Source of the DNA: Syngnathus acus
Taxonomy: Eukaryota > Chordata > Actinopteri > Syngnathiformes > Syngnathidae
NCBI RefSeq assembly: GCF_901709675.1
Contig: NC_051108.1
Span: 310,001-374,000, forward strand
Length of the DNA stretch: 64,000 bases
Reading direction: 5' to 3'
The translations under genes and the position numbers were made by a program. The notes beneath the pieces were generated by a model. That model was not told the DNA's origin. It made no database searches and worked only from the letters and a program-made list of their open reading frames with translations. Position 1 is the first letter of the stretch. The number at the start of each line of letters is the position of its first letter. This document shows, one piece after another, positions 23,526 to 35,500 of this stretch.

Positions 23526-24326
23526 GGCGGGCTTCCCGGCCGGCCGGCCGGCCGGCTTCAGTCGCTCACCTCAGATCTAAGGAAGAGCACCGCAAAGAGG
23601 GAGGGATTGTGTGCAGATTGGGCAGCCGTAGCGCCGGAAGCTTGTGAACCAGTGGCCACATTTAGACATGAGCTGGCTAATGCCCCCTGAGTTAAAGTCC
23701 TCCAGGTGGCTCTGGCTGTCCACTCTTGTCACACGTGACTCACTTCCAACGTGGCCAATCCTATTAGCGCGCCTTCTCGGAATAGTACGCTCGGAACTGA
23801 AATGGGGATCAAGCAGAACGCTGCTACGTACTTTTGCTATATCTACTGGAAGAGTTCGACGCTCTTCTGATTTGGGTTGGTCCGCTTTGCAGAGCTTAAC
23901 CCTCCTGTCGGAGACACGAGAGCGTCGAATGGGTCAACGCGAGTCACGTCCGCCAAGCACTGACCTGTGGTGTGATGCCTTTGGCGCTCATGCTCAGGTT
24001 TAGCCGCGGCAGAGGCTGCCCGTCCGTCACGATTCATGTTTTCCCCACATTCGCTCGTGTCCGCTCCGTCCAAAATTCAGACATCCTTCAGGAACCAAAG
24101 GGGGAAATGGTCTTCATGCCGTTCCAGAGGTAGAACGAGGGACAAACGTGGATCCGGCGGGATTGTAGATGACCACCTGTTTTGAAAGGAAGTCCGCAAC
24201 TGTCAGGGAGCAGGGCGGCGGCTGCAAAGAGGATTAATTAGTCAGCAGCCATTCTCTCCCTCTCTTCTCTTCTCTTCTCTTCCTCAAAGCTCAAGTCACG
24301 CTCGCTCCATGCAGGGGCAAATCTTG

Positions 24327-24367
<41 letters not shown>

Positions 24368-24765
24368 CCTCTCTCTTCCTCTCCCCGGCCAAGTCAGACA
24401 AATCTGCTCAAAGCTGGACTCCCAAATGTGTTAATCTGTGTGCTTTTTTTTGGTGGCAATCCTTAAAAGTAAGCACTCTGTACACTAGTTTGTAGACAGG
24501 GACTGATTCATTGTGGCGTGCCATTTCTTACAGCGGAGGAGGCATGTTTTTACCTTCAAAAGGAAACAAGATTTTAAAATTAGAATCAGAATGGATCACC
24601 ATTATTACTTGTAAAATTCTCGCCGTTTCTATATTTATATTTTTGAATTTGCATTCATGTCGTTGTTTTCTCGAGTCACGGTGGGTCCGCCCACTCACGA
24701 ACTGGCAGGGGAAGCATCGAGAAGGAAAAAAAAAAAAAAAAAGAAAGAGCGGTCCACTCGTCACC
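23526..24765. other. Divergent promoter interval between the cyclase gene and smyd2
   Basis: About 1.24 kb between two genes read outward. It contains a (TCTTC)-rich stretch at about 24258-24283 and a (CT)n tract at 24328-24364, but no exon. An A-run at 24726-24742 directly precedes the smyd2 start region. Confidence 0.6.
24328..24364. repeat. (CT)n dinucleotide repeat
   Basis: About 18 CT units, roughly 400 bp upstream of the smyd2 ATG. Confidence 0.92.
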
Positions 24766-27700
24766 ATGAGCGGCACGGACGGCGTGGAGAGCTTCGAGAG
24801 CCCGGACAAAGGGCGAGGCCTCCGGGTAAGCAGAGCCTTCCACGTCGGGGAGCTGCTCTTCTCCTGCCCGCCCTACGCTTGCGTCCTCTCGGCCCAAGAG
24901 CGGGGAGCCTGCTGCGACTTTTGCTTCAACAGGTGGCTGGACAACTCAAACTATCTACGCATCCATCTAGCCTTGAATTGAAGTGCTGTTTACTTTCTTC
25001 ATATGCAGAAATGAGTATTTCATGGGTCTTTACATTTTCTACAGTGTCCCTATGCCTGTCATTCTGTCGTGTTATCATTTTTACAAGTGGTAGGAATGAA
25101 ATTCAACGTAGCTTGTAATCATTCGCACCGTGGCATTTCTTTCAGGATGACATTTGGCCCTCCTCCGTAAGGTCGGCGCTATTAATACTGCCGAATGTTT
25201 TCAAGCCGGCCAGTTGCAGCTTGCAACTGCTGCTTCTCGTCATCACGTAATGGGGGAGGGGGACGGGGCTGATATGGAATGTCCACCCCGGAGCTACCAA
25301 AAGGTTCAAACGGGTTACCGAAAGTGGAAGGCTAGTAAAAAAAATAGTATCTTCATCATCAGAATGGTATCTGGTCAAAAAATGGAACGATGTGGAGGTA
25401 ACGCCGCAGGTAGGAAAGGATGAAAAGGTGCCGTGTCTTTTTCAGGAAGGAGAGCCTGGCTAGATGTGGAAAGTGCAAGAAAGCCCACTACTGCAATGGC
25501 AAATGTCAGGTAGGGGGCAAAGGTCATCCGCTCGATATGCACGTTTCATGTCACACAAGGTGAAAAGCAAAATGTGCCAATTACCAATTGGAGTTTTCCT
25601 GCGTGGAGCGCAGAAGGGCGACTGGGCGGCGCACAAGCTGGAGTGCTCGGCCATGGTGGCCTACGGCGAGAACTGGCGCCCGTCGGAGAGCAGCCGCCTG
25701 GTGGCTCGAATCCTGGCCAAGAAGGTGAGCGAGCGAGCGAGCGAGCGAGCGAGCGAGCGAGGAAGGTGGCGACGGCTCGCTCGTGTCCCGGCTGAAACGC
25801 TGCGCCCATCCCTCCCTCCCTGCAGAAAATGCAGCAAGAAAGAAGTGCGTCCGAGAGGATCCTGCTGGTCGGAGACATGCAGTCACGTGAGTCCAAAGCC
25901 AGGTCCATTTGGACCAGGATCTGAAATACAAATCCCAAGCCGGACTTGAACCCCAACGCTTACGTGAAGCCCGGCTTGAAGCGCACTTTGGAAAGGCAAA
26001 CTTGCAACCCTAAGCGGGCGTCTTCCTTCCTTCCTTCCTTCCTTCCTTCCTTCCTTCCTTCCTTCCTTCCTTCCTGCCTGCCTGCCTGCCTGCCTTGCGT
26101 GGCTGCCTGGCCGCCTGCTGCAGACGTGGAGGACACAGACAAGGAGAAAGGAGACAACATCCAGGCGGACGCAGCCGGACTACATCGCTTTTACTCCAAA
26201 CATTTGGACTTTCCCGACTCCAAAGAGCTTCTCTCGCTTTTCTCACAGGTAAAATCAGTTCTTTTTTCTTTTTTAGAACCCACTTCCAGTCAGTCGGGGA
26301 TCTTGTCCAGATCTTCTTTGTCCACAGGTTTCCTGTAATGGCTTCACAATAGAGGATGAGGAATTGTCCCAAGTGGGCACTGCAATCTACCCAGAGTAAG
26401 GCAAAAGTTAGTCCTCGCTTTGAGCAAGTGCTTCATGCTAAGCTAATTAGCATGCACAGGACGCTGCAAAGGTGTGCCAATACTCACCCACCCAACGCCT
26501 GCGCAAAAGAGATGCGCGTTGTTTGCCTGCCAGCAGGAAAGTTGACAGGACCTGCGGCCTTTTTTTATTCTGGGCTGTAATAAGGACACATGTGATTTGG
26601 TTTCCCATGAAATAATAAGAATAAGTCGATCAAATGTGTTTTGCAGTGTAGCGTTGCTCAACCACAGTTGCGTTCCCAACGCCATTGTGACCTTCAAGGG
26701 TCGCGATGCTGAGGTGCGGGCCGTCCGGGACATGAAGGCTGGAGATGAAGTGAGACGCACGCACCATCGATATGATTGTTGTGCCATCGAGCTGAGCTGA
26801 GCATGCGTGCGCTTCCCGCTGCTAGGTGTTGATCAGTTACATCGACCTGCTCTACCCGACAGACGACCGCAACGAAAGACTCCGAGAGTCCTACTACTTC
26901 ACCTGCGACTGCGAAGAGTGTCGCAGCAGATGCAAAGTGACGACACGAAATACAAACAAGAACATGCAATGCACTCAAAGACAGACGAAACATTGGCCAC
27001 GGCCCACGGACACACCTCAATGCACGGACGTACACGACACGCCTTAATGCAAATGGCGCTTTCTGTTCTGTTCTTTTCTTTTCTTTGCGTGCCTGAGCGC
27101 AGGACAAGCTGAAGCTGAAAGTGCGCAAGCGTGGCGAACCGGCGGACGCCGAGGCCATGATGCGCTGCGCTCGCAAAAGCATCCGGGACTTCCAGGAACT
27201 CAAACGTGTGAAAAATATCCTCGAAAGTGACATCGTGCTCCTTTTGGAACTTCAACGCGGGTGAGCCTGTCCCGTTGCACCCTTGACTCTCTGGCACCCC
27301 CTAGCGAGCTTCTGGAGACGTGCGAGCAGACCCTGGAGAAGATGGGCGGCGTGCTGGACGACGCCAACGTCTACATGTTGCACTTCGACTACCAGGCCAT
27401 GGGCGTGTGCGTCTACCAGGGAGACGTCCACGCTGCCGTGCGCTATGGAGAGATGCTCCTTCAACCATTCAGGTGCATCCATCCTCTTAGTAGGATCCAA
27501 AAAAACAATCATACCAGCAAATGACGGTGCTTTTTTTCTTTCTCAAACATCAGAGCTAGCAATTACAGTGCACGCTAGAATCCATGTTGCGCAAGCCAAA
27601 AGATCTCAAACGCGAACGTTGCGACAAGTGAGCACATGCCAAGCAAGTATCTAACGTTTTGTCATGGCAGCCAGCTGTATCCGGCCTACTCGCTCAACGT

Positions 27701-27930
27701 GTCGTCTTTGTACCTGAAGCTGTCCCGACTCTACCTGGCCTTGGACAGACGCTCGGCAGGGGTCGCCGCGCTCCAGCAGGTGCCGTCGCTTTTGCTACCG
27801 GCGCCACCAGGCGCCCGCCCGCGTGTTCACGAGCGGATCGTTTGTCGTGCAGGCAATGAGCATCATGCAAGTGGCCCACGGGAAAGACCATCCCTACGTC
27901 CGAGAACTGCGCGAGCGACTCACCTCATAG
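24766..27930 (+). CDS. smyd2: SET and MYND domain lysine methyltransferase 2
   Basis: Methylates histone H3 and non-histone lysines (p53, RB1 in mammals) using S-adenosylmethionine. Twelve exons: 24766-24932, 25446-25509, 25614-25724, 25826-25886, 26124-26248, 26328-26395, 26647-26749, 26826-26936, 27103-27260, 27305-27472, 27671-27779 and 27853-27930. They join with correct phases to 440 aa (human 433). The MYND zinc finger (CDFCFNR, CGKCKKAHYC, KGDWAAHKLEC) interrupts the split SET domain. SET motifs NHSCVPN and SYIDLLYPTDDR are present, followed by the post-SET cysteines FTCDCEEC and a TPR-like C-terminal domain. Exon 9 is longer than expected and adds about 13 residues (around KNILESDIVLLLELQRG) before ELLETCE. 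Adjacent to ptpn14 tail to tail, as in human. Fish have two smyd2 copies; I cannot tell which this is. Confidence 0.95.
25725..25762. repeat. (GCGA)n repeat grown from a splice donor
   Basis: The smyd2 exon 3 donor GTGAGC runs straight into about nine GAGC/GCGA units. Confidence 0.88.
26022..26095. repeat. (CTTC)n-(CTGC)n compound repeat
   Basis: About 13 CTTC units followed by about five CTGC units end some 30 bp before the smyd2 exon 5 acceptor, extending the polypyrimidine tract. Confidence 0.92.
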
Positions 27931-29024
27931 AGCCCCCCCATCCGTCCCGCCAACGAGCTTCCGGCGACGTCCGCTCGACCTCCGGAGATACGAGCTGTTA
28001 GACGGACGATTAGTTTCATTTAGGATGGCAAAAACCTCCAATGCATTTTGGAGTTCAAATGTCAACGTGCCTCCCATTGCTTGTGTCCAGTGAGCCCCCA
28101 CTCAATGGCCAACCTCACTCTAGCCATAAACTAGTTGACAGCGGCGTAGAGAAAATAAGGCTTTATTGCATGACGAGCAAGTACATGTTTACGGGCGAGG
28201 AGGAGAATGCAGATGCAAAACATCCATCCATCCATCCATCCATCCGGCTGTATGAACGAACACGCAGCCAGGAGAAAGATAGGGACAAACCGTGGAATGG
28301 CGAGTGACCGACAAGTGCAAAAAAACACGCAGGCAGGCAGGCAGGCGCCTTACACGCAACACAACACATATACTGCATTTATACACTTATATACATTCAA
28401 ATATATATTTGTTTAAAAAAACACGCATGCATAGTTGAAGAGGTTACGGTATTTTTCATAGTACCAAGTCAGGAAAGAATTTTCACACAACACGAGTGTC
28501 TGTACAAAAACAAAATGTGATTTTATAAACACGTTGAAGGATAAATACTGTCTGGAAACGTTTTGGCTAGGATAGTTGCGGAGACTTACTTGCATGAGGC
28601 ACAATTTACAAGGGGGGGGGGGGGGGGGCACTGCTTTTGCTAAGTTTCAGCCCAGTTGATGAAAGGAAGCCAGCTCACGTGAAAAGGATTCACAGACTTG
28701 CCACAAGTGCAGGCACGATGTAGGCACGATGACATCATCCACTCTCTTGTTGTTTTGGTAAGCAACAGAGTTGAGCTGCTTGCCTGTTAAATGATGCAGG
28801 CGTATGTTTAATAGCGCAGATGGCGCCAGAGCACTACTTTTCTGTTCGAAGAAGCTCCTCCCCCCACTTCAAAAAGGTGACCTTGCGCCAAGATGGCGGC
28901 AAAGCAATACTAGAATAAATTAGACAGCCAGCTGGACTTTAGCGCCACCTTGTGGCACCTGAAATGGGTACAGTGTCTGGAAGAGGGATGGAAAGCAACC
29001 GTTTTAGCAGGGGGTGCCGACATT
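27931..29024. other. Convergent 3' UTR interval of smyd2 and ptpn14
   Basis: Minus-strand AATAAA at 28167-28162 is a plausible ptpn14 polyadenylation signal. It also holds an (ATCC)n tract at 28224-28245, a (GGCA)n tract near 28331-28345 and a 16-nt poly(G) at 28613-28628. No coding exon was seen. Confidence 0.6.
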
Positions 29025-29480
29025 TCAGATGAGGCGAGAATTCTTGAGGAACTGGATGAGGACCCTGTAGACAAACTTGTACTGCGAAATGGTCTGGACC
29101 ATCAGCATCCGCTGCTGCCTCAAGCCCGAAAGCATGGTGGGGATCTCCACGGGCTAAACGGGATGACAACCAACAATGAGCGAGCGGCATTTGTTTTGGA
29201 AATCCTTTTGTGGCCGGCCGGCGCTGGAGCCATTGTCGCCACGCGCGCGCGTGCGTGCGTGCGTCTAGCTCGACGCAAGGTTGGGATTTTCTTTCAAGGT
29301 ACCAACCTCGTTGTGCTCCAGGCAACTGATCATCAACTCCGTGAGAATGACCACGCCGGTGCGGCCCGCGCCTGCGCTACAGTGCACCACCACGGGCGGG
29401 TTGGGGCTCTTGGAGGTGTCCAGCATGGAGTTGGTGTGCCTCCTCACCGATTGGATCTCCTCCAGGTAGGCTGAGAAGAA

Positions 29481-29524
<44 letters not shown>

Positions 29525-32500
29525 TGAAGAAACAGCCAGCCAGAAGCGCACGAGGGGCGGGCGATCACCCACAGAGGAAGCCCTGCACGTATTCGGGGCA
29601 GCCCTGCTCGGGCCAGTCGGTGTACTGCAGGTGCCACACGGTCCGCTCCTGGCCCGACAGCAGGTGTTTGACCTTCAGGCCCGTGGTGGCGTAGCAGCCC
29701 GAGTCGGTGCGGAACTTGGTGGTCACCTTGAACTTGCCGTGCGTGGCCGAGTTGTGCTTGGAGCCCAGCTTGGGCCAGTAGCGGTGACTCTTGGAGCGCC
29801 CGCCCTCCTGGAAACACGCGCAAAGCTTGAAACACAACCAACTGGCCGGCCATCCGCCCGCCCGCCCGCCACCCGCGTACCTCCTCAGCCGTAACCATGG
29901 CGATGACGTTGACGCCCTGCTCCCACACCATCTGCCAGAAATCGGCACAGGTGTTGGCCAGCGGACCCTGGGTGCCGATGTAGTGCCACTCCTCCCCTCG
30001 GATGCTCACCTGCCAACAAAATCAGGGCGTCGCGTTGCAGCCGGACAGCGGCCAGAGCTCACGGCCAAAGCCTTCGGTCCCCGCCCACCTTGATATGGGA
30101 GGCGTTGATGTAGCCGGTGTTGTTCTCCTTGTTGGGCACCAGCTCCACCCGGTTCTCCTCGTACGGGAGCACGTCGCGGAAGCGGTTGCGCTCGGCATTG
30201 TCTGGGAGCGCGGCGGTGGTGACGGCGCCGTCCGCCCTCTTTTTGGGCACCTGCTCGTACTCGGTGAAGACGCGCTCCTCCTCCAGCTTCAGCTCCAACG
30301 TGGTGCACTGGCGAGCGGCGATGACAGCGCTCCATGACTCCAAAGAGCGACTGCGAGCCAGACGGCGGTGGCGGCGGCGGCCTTACCCGTTCGTCATTGG
30401 CGGCCTCGGCACCGTCGTCGGCCGGACGCTCGGGGCCGCGGGCCGCGTAGAGGCCGTTGAGGGCGGCCATCATGAGCGGTCGCTTGGCCGAGTCTGCCGA
30501 CATCTTCTGCCTCTCCAACGTCTTCAGGAGAGAGGAGAAGCCCGTGGTCACGCTGGCGCCCGTGGCAAACATAATGTGAAGCACTTTGGCCCGCCCCTCC
30601 TTTGGTCTTTGAAACTGGATCGGATTAGTTTGCCTAATCTGCGACGCTATTCAACCCTCACGCCCTCGTCTGGTTTGGGTACAAATCAAAGCACCGGCAT
30701 CCAAGGTGACGTTGCCATCTCTTTTGGCACAATGTGAAGAATAGGGAGGGGACAGGCAGGCGGGCGACCCCCCCCCCAAGCGTAACCTGTGGGATTTGAG
30801 GAGGTTTTAGCGGGCCACAGAGCCTCCTTGCGCTACCTCGTGCCCAAGGGCGGATTATTGCTAATCAGGGGCGAGCCGGGCTGGTAGCAAATAAACAACC
30901 TAACCAAGTTGTGTTGTGAATGGAGCGCGGCCGCTATTTGAGCAAATAGCAACGAATGCCCTGTTTGAGGAGTCGAGTCTTACCCTCTGCGCTATCTCCC
31001 GCTCCACGATGCTGTCCTCCAAGGAGAACATCTCCGACACGGGCCTCTCCTTGAGCGGCTCCTTCCTCACCCTCTCCTTCACGCTGGTGAGGTCCGGTTC
31101 CGAAATGGACGGTCCCAAGACGTTGCCGGCGCTCTGGTCCCCTCGCGTCAGAGCGCCGCCGCTACCCCCGGCGGCAAGCTGGCCGTCCTCAGGCCCCCGA
31201 GATGGGCCGGGCTCGGCGGCGAGCGGGCGGTTGCGAGCGGGAATGTTGCCGGGGGCTCTGGGAGGGCCCGGGTACTCCGGAGGGGGCTTGTTGGGCAGCT
31301 TGGCCAGAGCGGCCTGCAACTGGGCGCTGATGCTGATGTCTTGGTTGAGACCCGGGATTTGGACATCCAGCTCGGGCCTCTCTTCCTCCTCCTCTTCATC
31401 TTCGTCCTCCTCGCTCTCGCTGCTGTGGATGAGCATGGTGGCGTTGGAGAGAGTCTTTTGATGCTGGTAGGCGGCCACCGGGGCTTCCTTCTGCGGGGGC
31501 GTGGGGATGGCCAAGTCTTTGGATGGCGGCGGCGGCGCTTGCTGGGCCACGGGCTGTGGGGGCATGACGTGCTCCCTCAGAGTATTCCTTCGATGAAGAG
31601 GCGCGTTGATGCCCTTCATGGCCACGCCCTCCAGGCCGGCGCCTCTCATGCCGCCGATGATCACCTCCATGCTGTGCCGCTTGCCCAGGGTGGAGCGGTG
31701 CTTGGCCGCGGCGGCGGTGGTGAGCGGCTCGCTGACCTCCTGCAGGGATTGGCGCACCACCGCCGAGCTGTCCGGCTGGAAGGTCTTGACGGACAGCTGC
31801 ACCATGCGGGTCACCAGCTCCGGGCTGCTGCCCCCGATGCAGCGCAGGCGGTGGCTGGCCAGGTCCGGCGTGCTGGTGGCCGGCCGGAAGGCCGCCGAGG
31901 GATACGGCGGCGGGGGTCGCGATACGGGGTGCCTGGCCACGTGAGCCGAGGCGGCGTAGCTCCCTTGTTGTTTGGTGTTAGCCAGCTCGGGCGTGCTGAC
32001 CGTGTGAGAGATGGAGGTGCCGGCGGCGCCAGGCGCGCCGCTCCCCCCCCCGTTGATGCGTGGTGAGCGACAAGGCCCGCTCCCCGCTGCTCCCTGATGG
32101 GGTCCACCGTAAGACACCGGCTTGCTGTAGCTGATCTACAAGGCAGGAAGCAGCCAACATATGGTCAAGCCCCACGCGCAAATCCCGGGCGAGGGCGGCT
32201 CGCTCGCTCGCTCGCTCGGCTGTAGCTATCCGTCCACGGACGGACAGACGGCCGGCTGGCCGGTTTTCCTGACCTGCGCGTAGGGGCTGGGTCCCAGGCC
32301 GGGGTAGGGGCCCCGCTCCCTCATTTCGGGCTGGCTGTAGACCAGCGCCTCGGGCTGGCGATAGGCGCAGGCGTTGCTGATGTTGAGACTGCGCAGCGAC
32401 TGGCTGTGCAGGTCGCGCTGAGCGTGCAGCACGCGCCGCTTCTGCCGCATGACGGCGTCGTACTCGGGCGTGGGCCGGTAGGACGGCGCGATGATGGCGC

Positions 32501-35500
32501 TGTGCCGGTGGCTGGGGATGTAGTCGGGGCGCATCAGCTCGCTGCCCGCGATGCTCAGGTCGGAGGACACGGGCGAGGGCGGCACGAAGGTCTGCGAGCG
32601 GTTGAGCGAGCTCAGGCTGGGGCTGCTGTAGACGCTGCCGCCGTTGCGGAAGGGGAACTCGGCGGCGGCGGCGGCTTGGCAGCGCTCCAGGCTGCTCTCC
32701 GACTTGTAGTAGGGCTCCTCGTGGTGGAAGATGCTGTCTACGGGGCGGCAGCACAGCGGGGCTCACACCGGAGCCGACGCTTCGGGCGGGCGGCGACCGT
32801 ACCTTGAGAGCTCTTTGTGTCTTGGTACTGGGAATGCGCCGTCTGGAAGTTGCACGACTGCGGCCGAGGCTGCGAGAAAGGAAGAGAAAAGGGAACTGTC
32901 GGGGAATCCCTTTCAAATATCCACTGCGGGAATAAGACCAACGACGTTAGCGCGCCGCCGCCGCCGCCGCAGTGTTCAATTAGCCACAAGAGGTCTATTT
33001 TTGAGACTTCCCGCCCCGCGTCGGCATATTTGTGGCTGGCGTCATGGTCAACGAGCAGCGCAACCTGAGAATCTTCTCCGAGGAGCGGCCATTGTGTCGC
33101 ATTTAGCTGCCATTGTCCGCAGGCGCCGGCCAAGCAGAGGCGTAAAGCACCGGCTTGGGTCGGGCCGGGAATCGCAGCCACGCCAAGGTTGCAAAAATGC
33201 AACCAAAGCAAAACAAGAGGCCAGACGCTTGACTCGTACCAGAGAAAGGCGGTGCTGCGTCCAGGTGGGCCTCCTCCTGATTGGCGCCGGAGAGCGAGTG
33301 GGCCTGAAGAGACACACGTGAGGAGGAACATGAAACAGAGAGCGACTCACCGTGGCGGCCATCCGCGGCGCCATCATGAGCGCCGTATGCGCGCTTGGCG
33401 TGCAGACTCACTCTGCGCAAATCTTGTTCTGTTTGTAGAACTTGTGTCTGGCCGTGAACAGACGAGCCATGTACTTGGCCATCTCCATGTCCTCCTGCGG
33501 CGGCCCAAAAGATTCGTTCAATGTATCATTTGGCAAGTTGCGGTTTGCCGCGGCTCACCAGGTGAAAGATGATGGTGTCGTCGCGACTGGTGATCTCCAC
33601 GGTGATGGCCGACTTGTTGTGCGCGACGGTGCCGATGTCCTTCCACCTGTTACGCAACCAAAGGCGCCTTTTCACCCCGACCCACCGACCGACCGAGCGA
33701 GCGAGCGAGCGGAGCGCGCGCGAGACCGGGACGAACGCTGACCTGTGGAGCATGATGGATCGGCCGTTTCTGTGCTTGACAAAGACGCCCACGAAAGACA
33801 TGCCGATGAAAATGTCGTTGGTGTAGTTGTCCTGCGCGCCGAGAGAGCGCCGTTAAAGTCTGTCGGGGAGACTTTGGAGCGGCGCCGGACCACGCACCTT
33901 GGCGGCGAAACTCTCCTGGCCGAAGCCGTCCAGTTTCTCGATCTCCTCGATGTAGAGCAGCTCCGCTTCGGCCGGCGCCATTCGACTGCAAGCAGAAGGG
34001 CGTTAGCGTTTGGCGGCAAAACAATCGAGCTGCCAGTCGGTGGCTCGGTACCAGTGGCTTTTGTGCTCTTCGGCCACCTTCTGCGTCCACTCCTCCAGCA
34101 CCTCGTCTCCGTGAGGCCAGTTCTAGTCGTTGGCCAGGCCAGAGAGTTGGAAAGGGCGGGCAAATGTGCTGGTGGCGGCGGCGGCGGCACCGGCGGGCTA
34201 CTCACCACTGGGAAGAGCACGTACTCCCGCAGGAAGTCCTGAGACATGAACTGAGTGAAGTCCCCAAAGTCGGCTGCAAGCAAAGCAAGGCAAGCGTTTT
34301 CTTGATGCTGACGTCAGCAGAAAGTGTCCCCCCCCCCCATTGCCTCCCCTTAACGAGTCTCGTAACATGTGACGAGATTCCCACTTTCCCAGGCCCAACA
34401 TGATGCCGGCCGGCCTCGGACGTGTGATAACGCTCTTCCTGCCGCCGGCCAAGACTAACCTTGGTGCTGGCAATAAGCAAACGCTTTGTTTACATTCCGT
34501 CCGGAGAGACAGACAGCAAGCGGGAGGGACACTCTGTGTGTGTGTGTGTGTGAGAGAGATAGCATAGGACGTGAAGTGGCGTGCACTCTCTCTCGGTGGC
34601 CATATTAGGTAGTAAAGTCAAGATGACCTGAGCAAACCCACGCGAGGTTGCTCTCTCTTCTCTTACCTTGCACGGCCAGGCCGGCCAGTCTGATGCCCTG
34701 CTCCACCGTGCAGTGGAGGCGTCCGTCCAACAGCTCCTTCTTCACCTGAAGGTAGTACTGGTACCTGAAACACAAAGGCACCTTTGTTTTACAATACCAA
34801 GAAGAAAGACTAAAGAAAGGAAGAAAGACAAACTTGGCAGAGGTCGACGGAGGAACGAGTGACTCATTTTGGAGCCCGGCTCGGCGACGGCCCCGACGCC
34901 ATGCCCAGGCGGACGATGGCGGGCTCACGTAACGCCAGCGGCCTGGCATAATGCCAGCGGCCTCGCGTAACGCCAGCTTTCTTGCCAAAAGAGCACGGCG
35001 ATATCCGCGTTTGTCTCGGCTTGAGCGGTCGTGACAAAAGATGACGACGTTCAACTTCTCGCCATTGGCGCCGTGTTTTGGGGGCCAAGAAATCACGAGC
35101 CGTGTCGTGCAACCAAATCTTTCATTTTCACACTTGCAGTTTATTTCTTTATTTTTCTTTCACTTTCACCTCAGAGTCTCGTCTCCTTTTTTTAGCAGCT
35201 GTCGGGGCGGCCTATAATCGTTCCCGCGCGCCTCCTCCCTCACCCTGTCATTACACCCGTTGGCTGGGATGCCATTCCGTTCCCGTGGCAACCCTCTAAT
35301 TAGCCAGGCCGCGCCGCCGCGGCTTCAGGAAGGGAGGCGGGCGGCGGGCGGAGCTTGACGCGGTCGAGAGAGGCGGAGCCGAGGAAGAGCAAAAGCGTCA
35401 AACTGTGGCGGACTGTTCAAACAAGGACATTTCACTCTCTCTTCCTTTTAGTAAAGTGCCTTGGACACTCATGGCAACATTTGACTCCTCCTAAAGCCCT

